In this document: positions 23,294-34,589 of the stretch, piece by piece | Layout: each line of letters starts with the position of its first letter | Numbering within the stretch: the first letter of the stretch is position 1 | DNA from: Spisula solida | Taxonomy: Eukaryota; Mollusca; Bivalvia; Venerida; Mactridae | NCBI GenBank assembly: GCA_947247005.1 | Contig: OX365948.1 | Location: 34,910,601 to 34,974,600, forward strand | DNA length: 64,000 nucleotides | Direction: 5' to 3' | The notes under the pieces: model-generated | Told to the model about the DNA's origin: nothing | What the model saw: the letters and a program-made list of their open reading frames with translations, nothing else | The model's database searches: none | Made by a program: the position numbers and the translations under genes

Positions 23294-23420
23294 TTGGTCC
23301 CTCGGTGGCCGAGAGTTTCGAGCGTCTGCTCCGGGAATGGAAAATTGTGGTTTCGATCCCAGGCCGCGTCGAAATGGCACTATGCCTAATGTCTCTTGCT
23401 TGAAACCCGGGTAGTTGAGC
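23294..23420 (+). mobile_element. tRNA(Leu/Ser)-like SINE head
   Basis: GGTGGCCGAGAG is a type II tRNA-like A-box. GGTTTCGATCCCAGGC supplies the B-box. The body continues with CTTGCTTGAAACCCGGG. Not a foldable tRNA gene. Confidence 0.6.
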
Positions 23421-24044
23421 TGTTTTTGTTAAATACGAAACAAGTTCACTTTAATGATCAAAGGGAATAGAATAGAATATGTTTATTCAGAAAACCACAT
23501 GAAATGGTGTCTTCCATACATAGCTGGGTATTGTCGAGACAATTCATGCTATGGGATAATACATATATATAACAATACAAGATATACATTGAAATAAACA
23601 TTTAAAGTAATATAGAACATTAGTGAACATTAGTGAAACATGAAACATTATCGAAACACTAAAACACCTAGTAGTTATCTGGTCACCATGTTTTTTGAAA
23701 TGAAATTACAGATTTGTTTGCATTCTCCGGGATTGATTGGATTAAGAAGCTTTCTAAGAATGGTTAAAGAATTTTCTGAGTCTGGTTCTATATCATCGAT
23801 AATAGATCAAAGGGAAACCACTCTGTTAAAATATGTCCATATAATGAGTAAGAGTTGTTTCCCTTAGACCATTTGAAAAGCCTGTGGTAGACATTACTTA
23901 TAAAAGCGTTAATTCGTAATGACATTAATTCGTATTGAGTTAATAAACTGTCAGGGTGTAAATGCGAATGTAACAAAGTAATTTTAAAATCCAGAACGAA
24001 ATAACAAAAAAAACAAAGCAGACCAGAAGCGTATACTTGTGCCT

Positions 24045-24830
24045 TTTAACTTTTAATCTCTAAGTATGACCTTGACCTTTGCGTTAGGGACCTGGGTTTT
24101 GTGCATGTCACCTCGTCTTGATGATGTGAACATTTGTGGCAAGTAATATAAATATAAAATAAGAAATGACATAGTTACAGATCTGACATGAATCACATGC
24201 CTATTTGAAAATTTAAACTTTTGATCTCTAAGTGTGACCTTGACCTTTGAGTTGGGGACCTGGGTCTTGCGCATGACACCTCGTATTGATGATGTGAACA
24301 TTTGTGGCAAGTAATATTAATATAAAATAAGAAATGACATTGTTACAGAGCTGACATGAATCACATGCCTATTTGAGCCTTTTTACCTTTGATCTCTAAG
24401 TGTGACCTTTACCTTTGAGCAAGGGACCTAGGTCTTGCGCATAACACGCCGTCTCGATGTGGTGAACATTTGTACCAAGTGTAATAAATATCCAATAAGA
24501 AATGACATAGTTACAGAGCGGACATGAATCACATGCCTATTTGAGAATTGTAACTTTTGATCTCTAAGTGTGACCTTGCCCTTTAAGTTAGGGACCTGGG
24601 TCTTGCACATGGCAACCACCTTGATGTGGTGAACATTTGTACCAAATATTATAAAATATCCAATAGGAGATGACAAAATTACAGAGCGGACACGAATCAC
24701 ATGCCTATTTGAGCTTTTTAACCTTTGACCTCTGAGTGTGGCCTTGACCTTTAAGCTAGGGACCTGGGTTTTGTGCATGGCACATCGTCTTGATGTGGTG
24801 AACATTTGTACCCATTTTGGTAGGCGTAAG
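24045..24830 (+). repeat. 170-bp tandem repeat, about 5 copies
   Basis: Each unit contains TTTTGATCTCTAAGTGTGAC, CCTTGACCTTTGAG, GGGACCTGGGTCTTGCGCAT, GATGTGAACATTTG and GACATGAATCACATGCC. This resembles dispersed 'GACCTGGGTCTTGCGC' repeats of bivalves. Long minus-strand frames across it are repeat artefacts. Confidence 0.8.
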
Positions 24831-24999
24831 CCTCTCTATACTACCATTGCCCATTTCTTAATGCAACCTGGACCGCCTTTAGGCTGCTATGTGAATCCGC
24901 ATTCAAGTAGTTCCAGAAACTGTCAACATTCTCAATAATTATTGTGAAACTGTTCATTGAATCGATATTTTTGCAGATAATCAGTCAGCCGGGGAGATA

Positions 25000-26240
25000 T
25001 CGAACTTGGTTCGTAATATGAAAATGAAGTGTTCATCAAATGTCCCAGTCGTATAGCTATTTTTAGAAACTTCAGATCAGGGCCACGTGATGGTTTTATC
25101 AATTAATCGTATATCGTTATGTTATGCAATCATATGGTGTGGCTATACTAGCCGCTTTCTAGAGATGTCTAACGCTGTGATGGAAGTGATTACAAGACGG
25201 TACTGTAGAATCTGATAAATAGGCGCGCAGCATTATTTTAAAGCCACTTTTGATATACGCATTCAATACACGTATTACATATACATCAATATGCCCCTTT
25301 TTACAATTTTTTAGATACCCTAGATGCCTATATAGTCACATATGCCTATTTTGACATTCAAGACAAGATCGGCAGTAAGAAAACGAACATTTAACGTGTA
25401 AAGTCGTTTAAGCTTTAGTAGCAGCAACCAGATCGCCTCCCATCAGCACTCTTAGTGCTTTGATTATTAAATGTCCTAAAAGCAAGTGCTATAGACTGGG
25501 TGTGAAATGCCTTACATCGGGTATGCTCATAAACCTGCTACCACAATTCATGAGCACACTTCTTTAATGTACAATTATTTGTACCTTGAGAATCCCATTG
25601 GCAAGATTTCAATTTGTAATGTTGGTTTTTATCCACAATCATGTTGGCCAGTATCCTAATAAATTTAACAATCACGTCGGTCAGTATCCAAAAAATACTA
25701 CACATGTTTGAATTATTGTTGGTGAGCGTTAATTTATCTAAGATTTAAAAAAATTGAAACGTCCAAATCATAGTTTATACAACTGCCGATACTTCCCAAA
25801 TGATATTCATTACATAGAGTCCAATAAATGAGTTTTACAACGATTTTAAGTACAAAACTCATTCTCAAATGCAAAATCCACACATTCTTTAAGGCTTTAC
25901 ATAGTGAAAAATATTGCCTATATGCAAATTGTTTAGTGCAAATAGTACATTTTCTTCATATGTTGATTACGTAATATTGAAATAAACAATCTGGATAGTT
26001 TATATGGAAAATATTGCACAAACAATGCACTTATCACATTTTTCATGTCGGCCATTTTTCAATCATGTTGGGAATATCCAATCATGTTGTTTTATCAGGG
26101 TAACAAGGGTGATGTAGGCCCGAGAAAGATCTACTTTGAAGTCTAGATAGATCTACGTACGCTTACGTCGTGTATATAACATCAATTACATGTATATAAA
26201 ATGATTAAATCATCTACCATAAGAGTAAATGACTAGTTAA
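25000..26240. other. No recognisable gene
   Basis: AT-rich spacer DNA between the two inverted transposon copies. Weak recurrent AATCATGTTGG/CAGTATCC phrases near 25640-26090 are the only internal similarity noted. Confidence 0.45.
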
Positions 26241-26244
26241 AACA

Positions 26245-26590
26245 GGTCTTATAGCTCTGTGCTATCGCACTAGGCTGTCAATCTAGAGGTCCTGTGTAAA
26301 TCGCCGGCATGGGAACGGGATTTTTATGAAATTTTATTTGTATCATTTCCGCTATATCTGACCATGTGAACTTCAAATTATCTTGTTAATGTGCAAGAAA
26401 GCTGTGTATCGGTGTTATGCACTGGACACATTAAAAAGCCACACTTTCTAAACGAAATTAGAGGTAGGTGCACTCATGCAGTGCTTAGCATGCTCGTAGA
26501 TGTTGTACGCATATGTATCTAAGGTCTCCCTCCCTTCCGTGGGGTTTCATCCAGCCTGGTCTGTCCCTCTGGTCCGATCACGTATTGTGA
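26245..26590 (+). mobile_element. tRNA(Asp)-like SINE with conserved core
   Basis: TAGCTCTGTGCTATCGCACT then GCTGTCAATCTAGAGGTCC resembles a decayed Asp-type tRNA. It is followed by a SINE core (GTGTATCGGTGTTATGCACT) that recurs at 44462. Confidence 0.6.
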
Positions 26591-26744
26591 CGTAAATTAC
26601 GCTTTAACCGCGATTTTTCTTATTCATCAATTTCTAAATAGTCCACCATTTTAGTCTTCTGAGAAATATTTCCAGTTTCTTGATTCCCATTTGGGCAATA
26701 CGATGTTTTGATTGGCTTTGCTCGTAAATCATAGATACTGGTCG

Positions 26745-27170
26745 AAAATCATAAATACAATTCGATAAACCTGGTTTTACGCTCGTAAACATGGGTTCAC
26801 GTCCGTAAACTATGGTTTACGGTCGTTATCTTATGTTTACGAGCGTGAACCTATGTTTACGAACTGCAACCCATGTTTTCGACCGTAAATATAGGTTTAC
26901 GAACGTGAACCTATGTTTACGAGCGTGAACTATAGTTTACGGCGTTATCCTATGATTTCGATTGAAAAAACAGCTTAATTTGCATTTACGTTCGAAAAAC
27001 CTAGTTTATCGATCGTTAATCCTAATTTTTCGACCGTAAACCATGGTTCACGTAATAACTGGACACAAGAAATACATGCCAGGCCCGTGAACTATAGTTC
27101 ACGCTCGAAAACATGGGTTAACGTTCGTAAACATAGGTTAACGTTCGTAAACATAGGTTCACGCTCGTAA
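26745..27170. repeat. 20-bp quasi-palindromic CGTAAAC satellite, left part
   Basis: Units of about 20 bp follow the pattern TTTACGNNCGTAAAC plus CATRGG/CCATGT. Both the ACGNNCGT centre and the AAACNATRGTTT centre are palindromic. It is CpG-rich against an AT-rich background. The array resumes at 31409 after transposon copy B. Confidence 0.85.
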
Positions 27171-28037
27171 TATGCACCTATCAATATTATGCCCGCCCGG
27201 GGGGGCGGCGGGCATACACGGGACTTTAGACAGAAGACCATTCCCAACAGGCGTGAATTTGACAAACTTATTGACTCCGGTCCCGGGTAATAGACTTTGG
27301 CCGGTTTTTACATCCCGGGACTGGGAAATTTTGACACCGCAAAATAAAAAGGGGAGTAACCGCGAAAGACGACGGTGATAATATTTTTGAATATGAATAA
27401 ATTCGTGTTTTTTTCAATTGCCCGGATGTTGAGCAGACGGCATGTCTTTCCAAGAATTTTCGGTCGATAAGATCGTCAGCTGGGGCGACAAGATCGCCCC
27501 AGAATTGGGGACAATATTTAAAGGTATACAGTGATAGTAATCTCCATTTATTTTCACCCATATTATATAGTATGCATTGATTCTAGCAGTTTTCATGTGT
27601 GTCATATGTTTCCGCGATTCAGACACGTTTTCTTTCAGAGCAAGTCGCATATACCAAAGGAACCTAATATTTTAATATATATGACCCAAAACACTATCCA
27701 GGCCCCGTTTATACTGACAATCACCAATGGAGAAAATAGACAGGAGTGAAACGGATCGTATCCCACCCACCGCTAATACAAGGAACTCCTTTGCAACAAG
27801 GTGACAACTAGAAACTCCGGCTCAGACAGCCACCGGAGATGGAAATCAAACATATGCAATGCTTACCATTCACATATTACAGCGTACACACTCGATAATT
27901 CACATATTTAAGAGGTTTCATATCTCCGTAAGACCATTGCGTGACAAAAAAAAACTCTTGAAATATGTGAATTATCGAGTGTGTACGCTGTAATATGTGA
28001 ATGGTAAGCATTTTTTTTAAATATTGTTTTTAAGTCC

Positions 28038-28262
28038 CACTGGTCAACAGTATTTCAGTCATATGGAGACTACCCCGTCACATTTAATGTGCTGACACCG
28101 TGCCAACCAGCAGTTTCTTGGAACTAACTATGCTGTCGGAGCGTCAAGCAGGGAGATATACCATTTTTAACGACTTGGGTATGTCGCGGTCCGGGATCGA
28201 ACCCGGGACCTCTCGCACTTGAAGCGGACGGCTCTACCACTAGTGACTAGGCTATCGAGCTG
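28038..28262 (-). mobile_element. tRNA-derived SINE (copy B mirror)
   Basis: Reverse complement of the SINE at 21566-21790 with the same boxes; part of copy B. Confidence 0.75.
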
Positions 28263-28697
28263 GATAGCAGCTTTTTCTATAACGTATATGCATATTACGA
28301 ATCCAAGGTGCGCTTGATTATTATCGTTAAAGTACAGTTGATTGATCATTGATGACGTCACGTTTTGACATCATCTACAAAGCCAAATAACGTTAAGTTC
28401 TGAGGAAAGAATGTAGGTCGAAGACAACCATATTTGATGGGCTATAAAATGCAGAACATTGGCTATATATATATTAGAATCAATATTCATAATAAATATG
28501 TAGCTGTGTTTATAACGCTGTTATATCTTATTCTATGATAAAATATGCTGCTTGCTTGGATGTGCACATTAAATCCTCGTGCTACGCACTCGTGATTTGA
28601 TTAATTCAAGATCGAGCTCATGACCACATTTTATCATATGATTAAACACAAAACATATTTATTATTTCTTAATTGAAGATCTGCTTGAATTCAAAGC

Positions 28698-29003
28698 TTA
28701 GGGTGGCGCAGTGTGGTTACCACAGGATACATAAAAAACACAACCCCACCCACTAATATGTTTTAGGTTGATTATGAAACAAGTTCCTACAACTTAGATT
28801 AATCACTCTTGACAACTCATTCCTGATGATACCTATCGCCACAGGGTTTGAGCCAGATTTCCCTATGACGAGCATCTAGTAAGGCCGGAATTTAATGCTG
28901 GAACCATTTTTATTTTGTCCTTGGTATGATGCGGTCTGAGAGCGAACCCGGGACCTCCCGCACTCAAAGCAGACACTCTACCACTAGGCTATCGAGGAGG
29001 TAC
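28698..29003 (-). mobile_element. tRNA-derived SINE (copy B mirror)
   Basis: Reverse complement of the SINE at 20825-21130; part of copy B. Confidence 0.7.
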
Positions 29004-31405
29004 AGTGTCACCCACATGTACCAGGGCTGTTTTTGGTGCCGATATAAAGCCCCATTCCCCCTCCAAAATAGCATGTTTTTCCCCAAAATTATTTATCCAT
29101 GCATTTTTATGCTCCCCGAAAAATTTCGCTGCAGGAGAGCCTTAACTGTTAAAATATGATATTTAAGTATTAAATGTGTTTTAAATATCCAAATAGACCT
29201 AGATAAAATAAAAAAAAAATTCAGATTTTATGCAACAGTTGACATATTTCAAAAAAGGTAATTAATTGTGAACTAACCCACAGATTGAAATTGTATACAT
29301 GTACCACCAAATTTCTAATTTGTTTCATGCTTGTAGTTATTATAGTGTATTTATAGCATGCACTGAGTGGTGATGGTTTAATTATGCAACAACATATTCT
29401 TTGTTTCAACTTTACAGTAGATCTGTCAATATTATCTGTCACACCGAAATGAACTCGGTCATACCGAAATGATACCTGAAACTTAATAATTATTACTCAG
29501 TTGTACCTGTTTTCCAGAATTTGCATATTTTAGCAATTATAAGTTATTATACCTATAGGATTCACAGAGGTAACATGTGTTCAATGTGGTAGAAAACATT
29601 TCTCAAAGTGTAATAAGCAGCTTACAATGACCGGTCTTAACGCACTTCGTTAGTTAAAATCATTTCAGACAAATTGACTAGCAAAATGTAGTAAAAATTT
29701 GCACTCTTACTATTTACCATCTAATTGCAGTCTTTTACTTTTCTCCATTAGAGTTCATTTAAGCTATATTAAAGGCAGAATTTCAACTAGAATTTTTAAA
29801 ACATGCATTTTCGCTAGTTATCATGCTAGCCCAAATTGATCCCTGGATGTTTCATGATTATCATAAAACATCCTAGGATCAATTTGGGATATATATAATC
29901 ACCTTCATTGCTTAACTACATATATACCATATATTCCCTAAATGAACGCCCCTCCCCTAATAAATGCCCCTCCCCTTTTGAGAACAAACGCTTTAGGAAA
30001 TTTCCAAAAGTGCTTTAGATATTCGTGTTGTTTCTAAGTTACATCTTTCCATAAAATACGAGCTATTTATCAATGCATTTCAAGTGACGAAGACTTTATT
30101 TTTACCTAAAATATCCCTTTAGATGATCAAATATGAATAGGTGGCAACTAGGAGAGCATAAGTCCAAAATTATTCAAGTGATTGACTTGAAACTTAAAAT
30201 ATAAGCATATGATATCTAGGAGAAATGCAGTGACCAAGAACAATAACTATGTCTGGTTTCATTTTAGAATTATCTCCCTTTATTCAATTTCCTTCATATT
30301 TTTACCCCTCTTTTTTGTCCAGAGTGTAACTGCAAAACTATACACGGGATTGACATCAAACTTAAAATATTTATAGATGAAAACTAGGAGTTGTGCATTG
30401 ATCAAGATCCATAATTCTATCTATAGTCCTGTTACGAGCAAACACATACGGCGGGGATGGCCATGTGAACATGGCTCTTGTTGACTTTTATTTCACAATC
30501 TATATTACCATATAGCTCAGTTGGGCATGTTTTGTTACAGTTTGTCACGCTAGTTTTAATTTGTGTAACATAAAATCACGCATGTTAATTAACATGCGTG
30601 ATAAAATACACAATATATATCTGAAATCTCGGCAAAGTTCAAAACTGGGTCATGTGGTGTCAGAAATTAGGTCGCAAGGTCAAATCTTAAATATAATGTG
30701 GAACAAATTAGTGGCCACATGTTAGGCCCATTCTTTATGAAACTTAGTCCGAATGTTTGTCTCTATGAATATATGTCATGTTCGAAATTGGGTCATGTGG
30801 AGTCAAAAACTAAGTTACTGGGTCAAATCTTAGAAAAAGCTTGTGTACATATTAGAGGCGACATTTTTTATCCGATTTAAATGATACTTAGTCAAGTTCG
30901 AGACCTTAAAAATAATAAATTGCCCTCTATTTCAGGTATTGATGTGGAAGTATTTAGGTTTGGGCGCAGGAGGAGGAAGAATGTTCTTTGTAGTGATTTT
31001 TTATGTTAATTGACAATGTTACTGGAAATAAAATAAGAAATATTATCAAGTGTTGTAACTTTTTAGCTCACCTGAGCATGACGCTATTGTGATCAGTCAA
31101 TGTCTGTCGTTGTGAGTTGTATGTCCTCAACATTTAGAGTGTTTACAAACACTCTAGAGGCCACAAATAATAGTTCAATCATAATTAAACTTGGACAGCA
31201 TGATGTTTGTCTGAATGATCATACCAAACCTATAAACACTAAGTTACCCCCGGGACATTTGATGCACCTAGCAGGCTCTAGGGTGGGGATTTAGACAAAA
31301 TGGTTGTCTCTAGGGTTGGGATTTAGACATCGAAAAAATTTAAATGTCAATTTCCCCTGGGTCAGCCCGCCGCCCCCCCGGGCGGGCAAAATATTGATAG
31401 GTGCA

Positions 31406-32790
31406 TAAACATAGGTTCAGGTCCGTAAACCCATGTTTACGCCCGAAATTCATAGTTTATTTGAAAATCTTAGTTTTACGTTTGATAAACTAGGTTTCTC
31501 GATTTAACTGCTGATTTCGGTCGTTATCCTATGTTTACGACCATTAACCTATGTTTACGCTGGTAAACCCTGGTTCACGCTCGTAAACCATAGTTTACGA
31601 AATACAACCCATGTTTTCGACCGTAAACATAGGTTTACGAACGTGAACCTATGTTTACGAGCGTGAACTATGGTTTACGACGTTATCCTATGTTTTCGCT
31701 CGAAAATATGGGTTGACATTCGTAAAACCTGGTTTTACGTTCGTAAAACCTAGTTTATCGACCGCAAAACCTAGTTTTACGACCGTGAACATGGGTTTAC
31801 GAAATTATTGGACATTTGGCTTGCCATAGATGTGGGGATCTGAAAACAGAAGGTGTGATTCGATTGGCTGAACTCGTAAACCATAGATACAAGTTCGTAA
31901 TGCATGGATACCGGAGCGTAAAACATAGTTACGAGCGTAAATCATAGATACGACATTCGTAAACCATAGTTTACGGGCGTGAACATATGTTTACGGTCGA
32001 AAACATGGGTTGTAGTTCGTAAACATAGGTTTACGCTCGTAAACTATGGTTCACGTTCGTAAACTATAGTTCACGCTCGTAAACATGGGATAACGGCCGA
32101 AATATACATTTTAATCGAGAAACCTAGTTTTTCGACCGTAGACATGGGTTCACGTTCGTAAACTATGGTTTACGCTAGTTATCCTATGTTTTCTATCGAA
32201 AAACCTAGTTTTTCGAACGTGAACATGGGTTTATGTAATTATTGGACAATTTACTTGCAATAACCATATTTTACGAACAGCAACCTATGCTTACGTGCGT
32301 GAACTTGGGTTTACGAGCGTAAACCATAGTTCACGAACGTGAACCTATGTTTACGTTCTATAAACTAAGTTTATCGGACATAACTATCAATTTCAGTCGT
32401 TATCCTATGTTCACGAGTGTGAACCCATGTTTACGCTCGTAAACCCATGTTCACGTTCGTAAACCCATGTTTACGGTCGAAAACACAGGTTAATGTTCTT
32501 AAACTATGGTTTACGCTCGTGAACCGGGGTTTACGAGCGTAAACATAGGATAACGGCCGTAAACATAGGATAACGGTCGAAATTCATAGTTCAATCGAGA
32601 AACCTAGTTTATCGAACGTAAACCCATGTTCACGAGCGTGAATTATGGTTTACGACTGTTATCCTATGTTTTCGCTCGAAAATACAGGTTAACATTCTTA
32701 AACCTGGTTTTACGTTCGTAAAACCTAGTTTATAGACCGTAAAACCTAGTTTTACGACCGTGAACATGAGTTTAAGCAATTATTGGACAT
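31406..32790. repeat. 20-bp quasi-palindromic CGTAAAC satellite with higher-order structure, right part
   Basis: Dozens of 20-bp units; at 32401-32500 the 20-bp register is exact. A longer module recurs that ends CGTGAACATGGGTTTACG then AATTATTGGACATTTGGC and TTGCCATA, at about 31800, 32236 and 32778 (spacing roughly 435 and 540 bp). A related end occurs at 27050. Flipped orientation is common. Confidence 0.85.
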
Positions 32791-32794
32791 TTGG

Positions 32795-33450
32795 CTTGCC
32801 ATAACCATAGCGTACTAATGCAGACTCGCCGGGATGGCCATTTCGGCCGTCCGTAGTTTTCGACCTAAATGCCCAAATTCGGGGAATTTTGCTGTCATGG
32901 GTACACAGGCATCCCAGACTACAGGATATTACGGGCCCAGGGTCGTGCACAGGTTTTTGGGCCCGCTAGACCCCTTTAAAGAGGGCTTTGAACGTAGATT
33001 TTACAAAGTCCTACCCGCCATTGCGGTACGATTCCCTGTGGAATTGCATTAACATTTAGCGCCAAAAAGTTTTTATTTTTCTATAGCAGGAATATAAGGC
33101 TAGACAAAGGGGTCAGAACCAATGCCCTAAAGAGGCCAAAAAGTTTTTCGCGCAAGGGTCACCGTCACATCGTCATTTCCGGTGACCTTTAGTCGAAATG
33201 TTGACAATTGTTTCTACTTTCGGTTTGAGGTAGGTGTGTAGCATCCGGATGTATCGAGTTTTTATCAGTGCTGCAAGTCAATAGTGTCTCAGGGACGGGG
33301 TATAGGGACCATATGAATTTCTCATACCCCCCCAAAAAAAAATCGTGGTAGCGGAAAAGATATGAGCTAAAAACCTACCAGCCCGCGGACGCTAAACATA
33401 ATTTGCAATTGGGATGGCCTAATTTTGTCAATGTGCCTGAGGTCTGGATC
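32795..33450. other. Unassigned, more GC-rich stretch
   Basis: Holds a 72-codon plus-strand ORF (32834-33052) with no recognisable domain. The base composition differs from neighbours, but no splice or family evidence supports a gene. Confidence 0.3.
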
Positions 33451-33524
33451 TAGATCAATGCGTTGTAGGATCTAACGGTATATCATCTCATTTGTTCATC
33501 ACACAATCAAATAGTTTAGCTTCA

Positions 33525-33665
33525 TTTTATGATGTGTTGGGCATTTGTCATGTATAATTGTCACTGTTTGTGGTATGTGATGTTTTTGTGTTTTTCTGTG
33601 CCCGGCTGGTTAAGTTGAGTGCTGCCTTCCCTGTCCGATCTTCTATTATCTTTTTTCAGCCTTCA
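33525..33665 (+). repeat. Dispersed repeat paired with 43660-43790
   Basis: Shared core CGGCTGGTTAAGTTGAGTGC and CTTCCCTG with upstream GTTGGGCATT. The two copies are clearly related, direct and diverged. Confidence 0.65.
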
Positions 33666-34132
33666 GTTATTTTTTGGGCTCAAATTGAAGTCATCAGCAA
33701 TATACCGGATTTTTTTCAGCACTTTGAAGATACAAACAAACTTGCTATTTCCTTTGTATTATTTAAACGCTTGAAAAAGTAGTCCCTTTCAAACAAATAT
33801 GTTTTCATGCATGACATTTGCAAGGTACCAATACTTTGATACACCGCATGCAGACGATATTAGACATTCAAATGATATATGCATGTAACATATACCCAAA
33901 CATTTTCCTTATACTGTTATGCTAATATTTAGACCAAATAAAATACAGGTTCACCTTGAAATTATCAAGATATAACATTTTGTATGACCCCACCCACCAT
34001 ATTTCATGCTTTAACGATGTATAAATTCCTATAATGTAAACAAACTATTTTTGAAAAAATATTGTCCACCATATAACTGTATAAATGCACGATTTAAATA
34101 CATAAACACTCAAAAAAAGAAATAAAAAAAAG

Positions 34133-34175
34133 ATATGCTCCCAGTGTGGTTTGAACCCACGATCCTCAGGAATAT
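34133..34175 (-). repeat. Single tRNA T-arm-like module
   Basis: On the minus strand: TTCCTGAGGATCGTGGGTTC then AAACCACACTGGGAGCATA and a T-rich tail. It matches the unit amplified at 59855-60370. Confidence 0.6.
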
Positions 34176-34580
34176 GTCAAAATTATTTCAAAATTAAACA
34201 AAGGGAGATATTTTCAAAACAGAGCCATATAGAGTTATGGTTCTTGATCACTACACTTCTCCTAGTTGCTGTCTATTCACCTACCAAGTTTCAAGTCAAT
34301 AGCTCTACCTCAAATAGTTTTAGAGTTATGCTCTGGACATTTTTTTAAATTAAACAAGGGGAGATAATTTCAAAACTGGGCCATTTAGAGTAATCGTTCT
34401 TGGTCACTTTACTTCTTCTAGGTGCCATCTATTCACATACCAAATTTCAAGTCAATACCTCAAATAGTTTAAGAGTTATGCTCCTGACAAGATATGGGAC
34501 GGACGGACGGACGGACGGACGGACGGACACTTACTATTACTATATTATTACTATATCTCTTCGCCTTCGGCGGGGATAAT
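34176..34580 (+). repeat. Bivalve dispersed repeat, two tandem units, ending in (GGAC)n
   Basis: Two units with AAACAAGGGGAGATAATTTC, TTCTCCTAGTTGC, CAAGTTTCAAGTCAATA and GAGTTATGCTC. They are followed by about seven GGAC units (34497-34527) and CGCCTTCGGCGGGGATAA. Relatives lie inside the transposon at 19380-19730. Confidence 0.65.
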
Positions 34581-34589
34581 CACCTACAT

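Larger units (their letters stand above)
27173..31405 (-). mobile_element. 4.23-kb PIF/Harbinger-like transposon, copy B (inverted)
   Basis: Reverse complement of copy A. Eight mirrored reading frames are identical in sequence and length, and every paired coordinate sums to 49828. Right flank TAA (31406-31408). The left flank has TAA (27168-27170) followed by an extra TA before TGCACC. It interrupts the CGTAAAC satellite. No transposase. Confidence 0.75.

Noticed and set aside
18423..31405. Inverted pair as retroviral or LTR structure
   Set aside because: Copies are inverted, not direct. Each has its own inverted termini and 3-bp flanks, and no gag-pol sequence lies between them.
26745..32790. 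Integron attC-like or bacterial repeat interpretation of the palindromic satellite
   Set aside because: The context is eukaryotic, there are no cassettes or integrase, and the 20-bp unit is far shorter than attC sites.
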